DNA of 14,415 nucleotides from a bacterium UBP2_UBA4780 (GTDB lineage Bacteria > Edwardsbacteria > AC1 > EtOH8). Position 1 is the stretch's first letter; every line of letters begins with the position of its first letter. A program made the translations under genes and the position numbers. The notes below the pieces were generated by a model. That model ran no database searches and was not told the origin of the DNA. It was given only the letters and a program-made list of their open reading frames with translations. This document shows, piece after piece, positions 12,599 to 14,415 of the stretch. The stretch lies in contig DHHE01000145.1 in the NCBI GenBank assembly GCA_002403115.1, positions 1 through 14,415 on the forward strand. The letters run 5' to 3'.

Positions 12599-14415
12599 AT
12601 GAAGATCACCAGCTTCGTCATCGCACTGTTCTTGGCGGCGATTGCCGCCGGAAGCCTGTTGGCCATGCCCCCGCGCGACGGCATATCGGAACCGAAGGCC
12701 CTCCAGGATCTCAAAGAGCAGGGCATCATCGACAACCCAGGCCAGGGGTTGATGGCCGAGCACGGCTTGCCCAAGGTCTCGGGAACCAGGACATATCCGG
12801 TGGTCATGGGATACTTCACCGATCAGGCCAGCTCCTACACCCAGGCCCAGTTCCAGACCCAGCTGTTCTCCACGGCCTCGGGCGCCAAGTCGGTGACCAA
12901 CTACTACAAGGATATGTCGTACAACACCATGACCTGCACCGGCACGGTCAATCCCTGGGGCTCGTCAGGAAACACCAAGAGCTACTTCGCCAACGGGAAC
13001 TACGGGATAAGCAACACCTATCCCAAGAACACCCCGGGGTTCATATACGCCCTGCTGGCTGCCCTGGACGCCACCGTCAACTTCGCCGACCCGGCCTTCG
13101 ACGTCAACAACGACTATTACGTCGACGTGCTGTGGGTGGTTCACTCGGGCAAGGGCGCCGAAGAGACCAACTCCACCTCGGACATCTGGTCCCACTCCAG
13201 CCAGATGACCAACTGGTCCGGCGTGGCCGCCTACGCCACCAACGACTACCGGAACGGCAACCGGGTGTACATCAACAAGTACATCATCATGCCGGAGAAG
13301 ACCAACTACGCGGACGGCAGCACCAGCACCACCGAGATGATCGGCGTCGGCGTCTTCTGCCACGAGTTCGGGCACGCCCTGGGCCTGCCGGACCTCTATG
13401 ACACCGGCGGTTACGACGGTGTTTCGGGCCAGGGCCTGGGCCACTGGTCGGTGATGGCCGGCGGGTCATGGGGCGGCAACGGCATCACCAACGGCACCCC
13501 GGTATCGCTTGATGTCTGGTCCAAACGCTACCTTGGCTGGGCCAGCCCCGCCAACATCACGGCCAACACCTCCGGCACCACCGTGGCCAGCATCCTGAAC
13601 ACCCAGACCAACAGCTCGTACCGGCTGGCCAAGAACGGCGGCACATCGGAGACCCAATACTGGCTCATCGAGAACCGGTACAAGAGCGCCTCCGGCCCGG
13701 TATCCGGCGTGACCTGGGACGCCTACCTGCCTGGGTCGGGGCTGGCCGTCTACCACATCGACGAGACCTATGCCGGTTACAGCACCACGTACTTCACCGG
13801 CAACAAGGTCAACGTCAACTCCACCACCGGCTCCTCCCGCAACCGGCCCTACGGCGTGGCCCTGGAGGAGACCGACATGACCACGGCCGGCTACTCGGGC
13901 TCCGAGCTCTACACCGGGGCCAACAGCGGCGAGGCGGTCGACGTGTTCAACAGCTCCACCCAGGCCAGCTTCGACAGCGTCGGCACCGCCTACCCCATCA
14001 GCTACAAGAACGACGGGTCTACCAAGTCCGGGATCTCCATAGCGTCCATTTCGGCGGCCGGGGCCAGCATGACCGCCAGCTTCCGCATCAACTCCGGCAC
14101 CACCGCCACCCCGACGCTGGCGGTCAGCATGGCCTCGTGGTCGCCGGCCGCGGCCGGCGGGACCTCTGGCACTGTCAACGTCACCAATTCGGGGACCACC
14201 AGCGTCATCGCCTACACTGTCAGCTCAAACCAGACTTGGTTGACGGTATCGGCTGCCAGCGGCAATACCCCGGGCTCGTTCACCATGACGGCGGCGGTCA
14301 ACACCGGCGCCGCCCGTTCGGCCACGGTCACCATAACCGCCACCACCTCGGGGGTGGCCGGATCTCCAAAGACCATAAGCGTCACCCAGGCCGCGGCCAG
14401 CGGCCAGAACGACGC
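12599..14415 (+). CDS. M6-family (immune inhibitor A-like) secreted metalloprotease with BACON-like domain (3'-truncated)
   Basis: The ATG at 12599 has AAGGA 6 nt upstream; the frame is open to the window edge (605 residues visible). Signal peptide about 1-22 (MKITSFVIALFLAAIAAGS). The catalytic part includes DVLWVVHSGKGAEE (about 175-188) and IWSHSS, usual for M6 peptidases. The zinc site HEFGHALGLPDLYD has H255, E256 and H259 with D265 as likely third ligand, then GHWSVMAGGSW, the Met-turn of metzincin-like enzymes. A further M6-type region with WLIENRY and LPGSGLAVYHID runs to about 490. Residues about 505-598 fit a BACON domain: LAVSMASWSP, a VSSNQTWLTVS strand and the ending TISVTQA. It probably degrades extracellular protein. 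The C-terminus, where a T9SS tail could lie, is outside the window. Confidence 0.9.
   Translation, partial: MKITSFVIALFLAAIAAGSLLAMPPRDGISEPKALQDLKEQGIIDNPGQGLMAEHGLPKVSGTRTYPVVMGYFTDQASSYTQAQFQTQLFSTASGAKSVTNYYKDMSYNTMTCTGTVNPWGSSGNTKSYFANGNYGISNTYPKNTPGFIYALLAALDATVNFADPAFDVNNDYYVDVLWVVHSGKGAEETNSTSDIWSHSSQMTNWSGVAAYATNDYRNGNRVYINKYIIMPEKTNYADGSTSTTEMIGVGVFCHEFGHALGLPDLYDTGGYDGVSGQGLGHWSVMAGGSWGGNGITNGTPVSLDVWSKRYLGWASPANITANTSGTTVASILNTQTNSSYRLAKNGGTSETQYWLIENRYKSASGPVSGVTWDAYLPGSGLAVYHIDETYAGYSTTYFTGNKVNVNSTTGSSRNRPYGVALEETDMTTAGYSGSELYTGANSGEAVDVFNSSTQASFDSVGTAYPISYKNDGSTKSGISIASISAAGASMTASFRINSGTTATPTLAVSMASWSPAAAGGTSGTVNVTNSGTTSVIAYTVSSNQTWLTVSAASGNTPGSFTMTAAVNTGAARSATVTITATTSGVAGSPKTISVTQAAASGQND

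Overview
The window is GC-rich (roughly 60% or more by eye) and looks like a chromosomal segment of a Gram-negative bacterium with a type IX-like secretion system (T9SS). A secreted propeller protein with a T9SS/FlgD-type C-terminal tail (VFPNPF...GKIAIIR) sits in an operon with a PorV/PorQ-family outer-membrane protein. Beside these are an outer-membrane barrel protein ending in Phe and an M6 metalloprotease carrying a BACON-like domain. This mix suggests the FCB (Fibrobacteres-Chlorobi-Bacteroidetes) superphylum or a related uncultured candidate phylum. The species cannot be told from the sequence. No mobile elements, CRISPR arrays, tRNA or rRNA genes were seen.

Layout. Plus strand: 1-792 is the 3' part of a multi-pass membrane protein, ending at a terminator shared with the converging minus-strand genes (811-840). 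Minus strand, read from right to left: (i) 11132-8238, a secreted BNR-propeller/T9SS cargo gene and a porV-like gene, closed by a hairpin terminator at 8195-8217; (ii) 8124-6358, an Ig-like plus beta-barrel outer-membrane protein with a sigma70-type promoter abutting its ATG; (iii) 6288-4837, a secreted FecR-domain/coiled-coil protein; (iv) 4741-877, a lipoprotein, an ECF sigma factor, a zinc-finger anti-sigma factor and a secreted protein with six Ig-like repeats. The last three genes of (iv) are joined by two ATGA stop/start overlaps. Plus strand again: hemW (11208-12350) with a strong terminator, then an M6 metalloprotease that runs off the right edge.

The main discovery is a repeated promoter. 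Three minus-strand transcription units (the lipoprotein-sigma operon, the FecR gene and the T9SS cargo/porV operon) each carry the two-block motif GAAC-N16-G(A/T)CTCTAA, with the same 16-nt spacing and 30-45 nt upstream of the start codon. It closely resembles promoters of RpoE-like ECF sigma factors (GGAACTT / TCTAA or TCTGA). An ECF sigma gene lies inside one of the three units, so the simplest model is an autoregulated ECF regulon controlling cell-surface proteins and a T9SS cargo/shuttle pair. This parallels the known control of T9SS genes by the ECF factor SigP in Porphyromonas.

A second link is structural. The outer (periplasmic) domain of the anti-sigma factor resembles the N-terminal Ig-like domain of the barrel protein encoded nearby, and a six-Ig-repeat protein is translationally coupled to the anti-sigma factor. 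Together these suggest an envelope-sensing circuit built on Ig-like domains. The link is inference; the domain resemblance and the promoters can be seen in the sequence.
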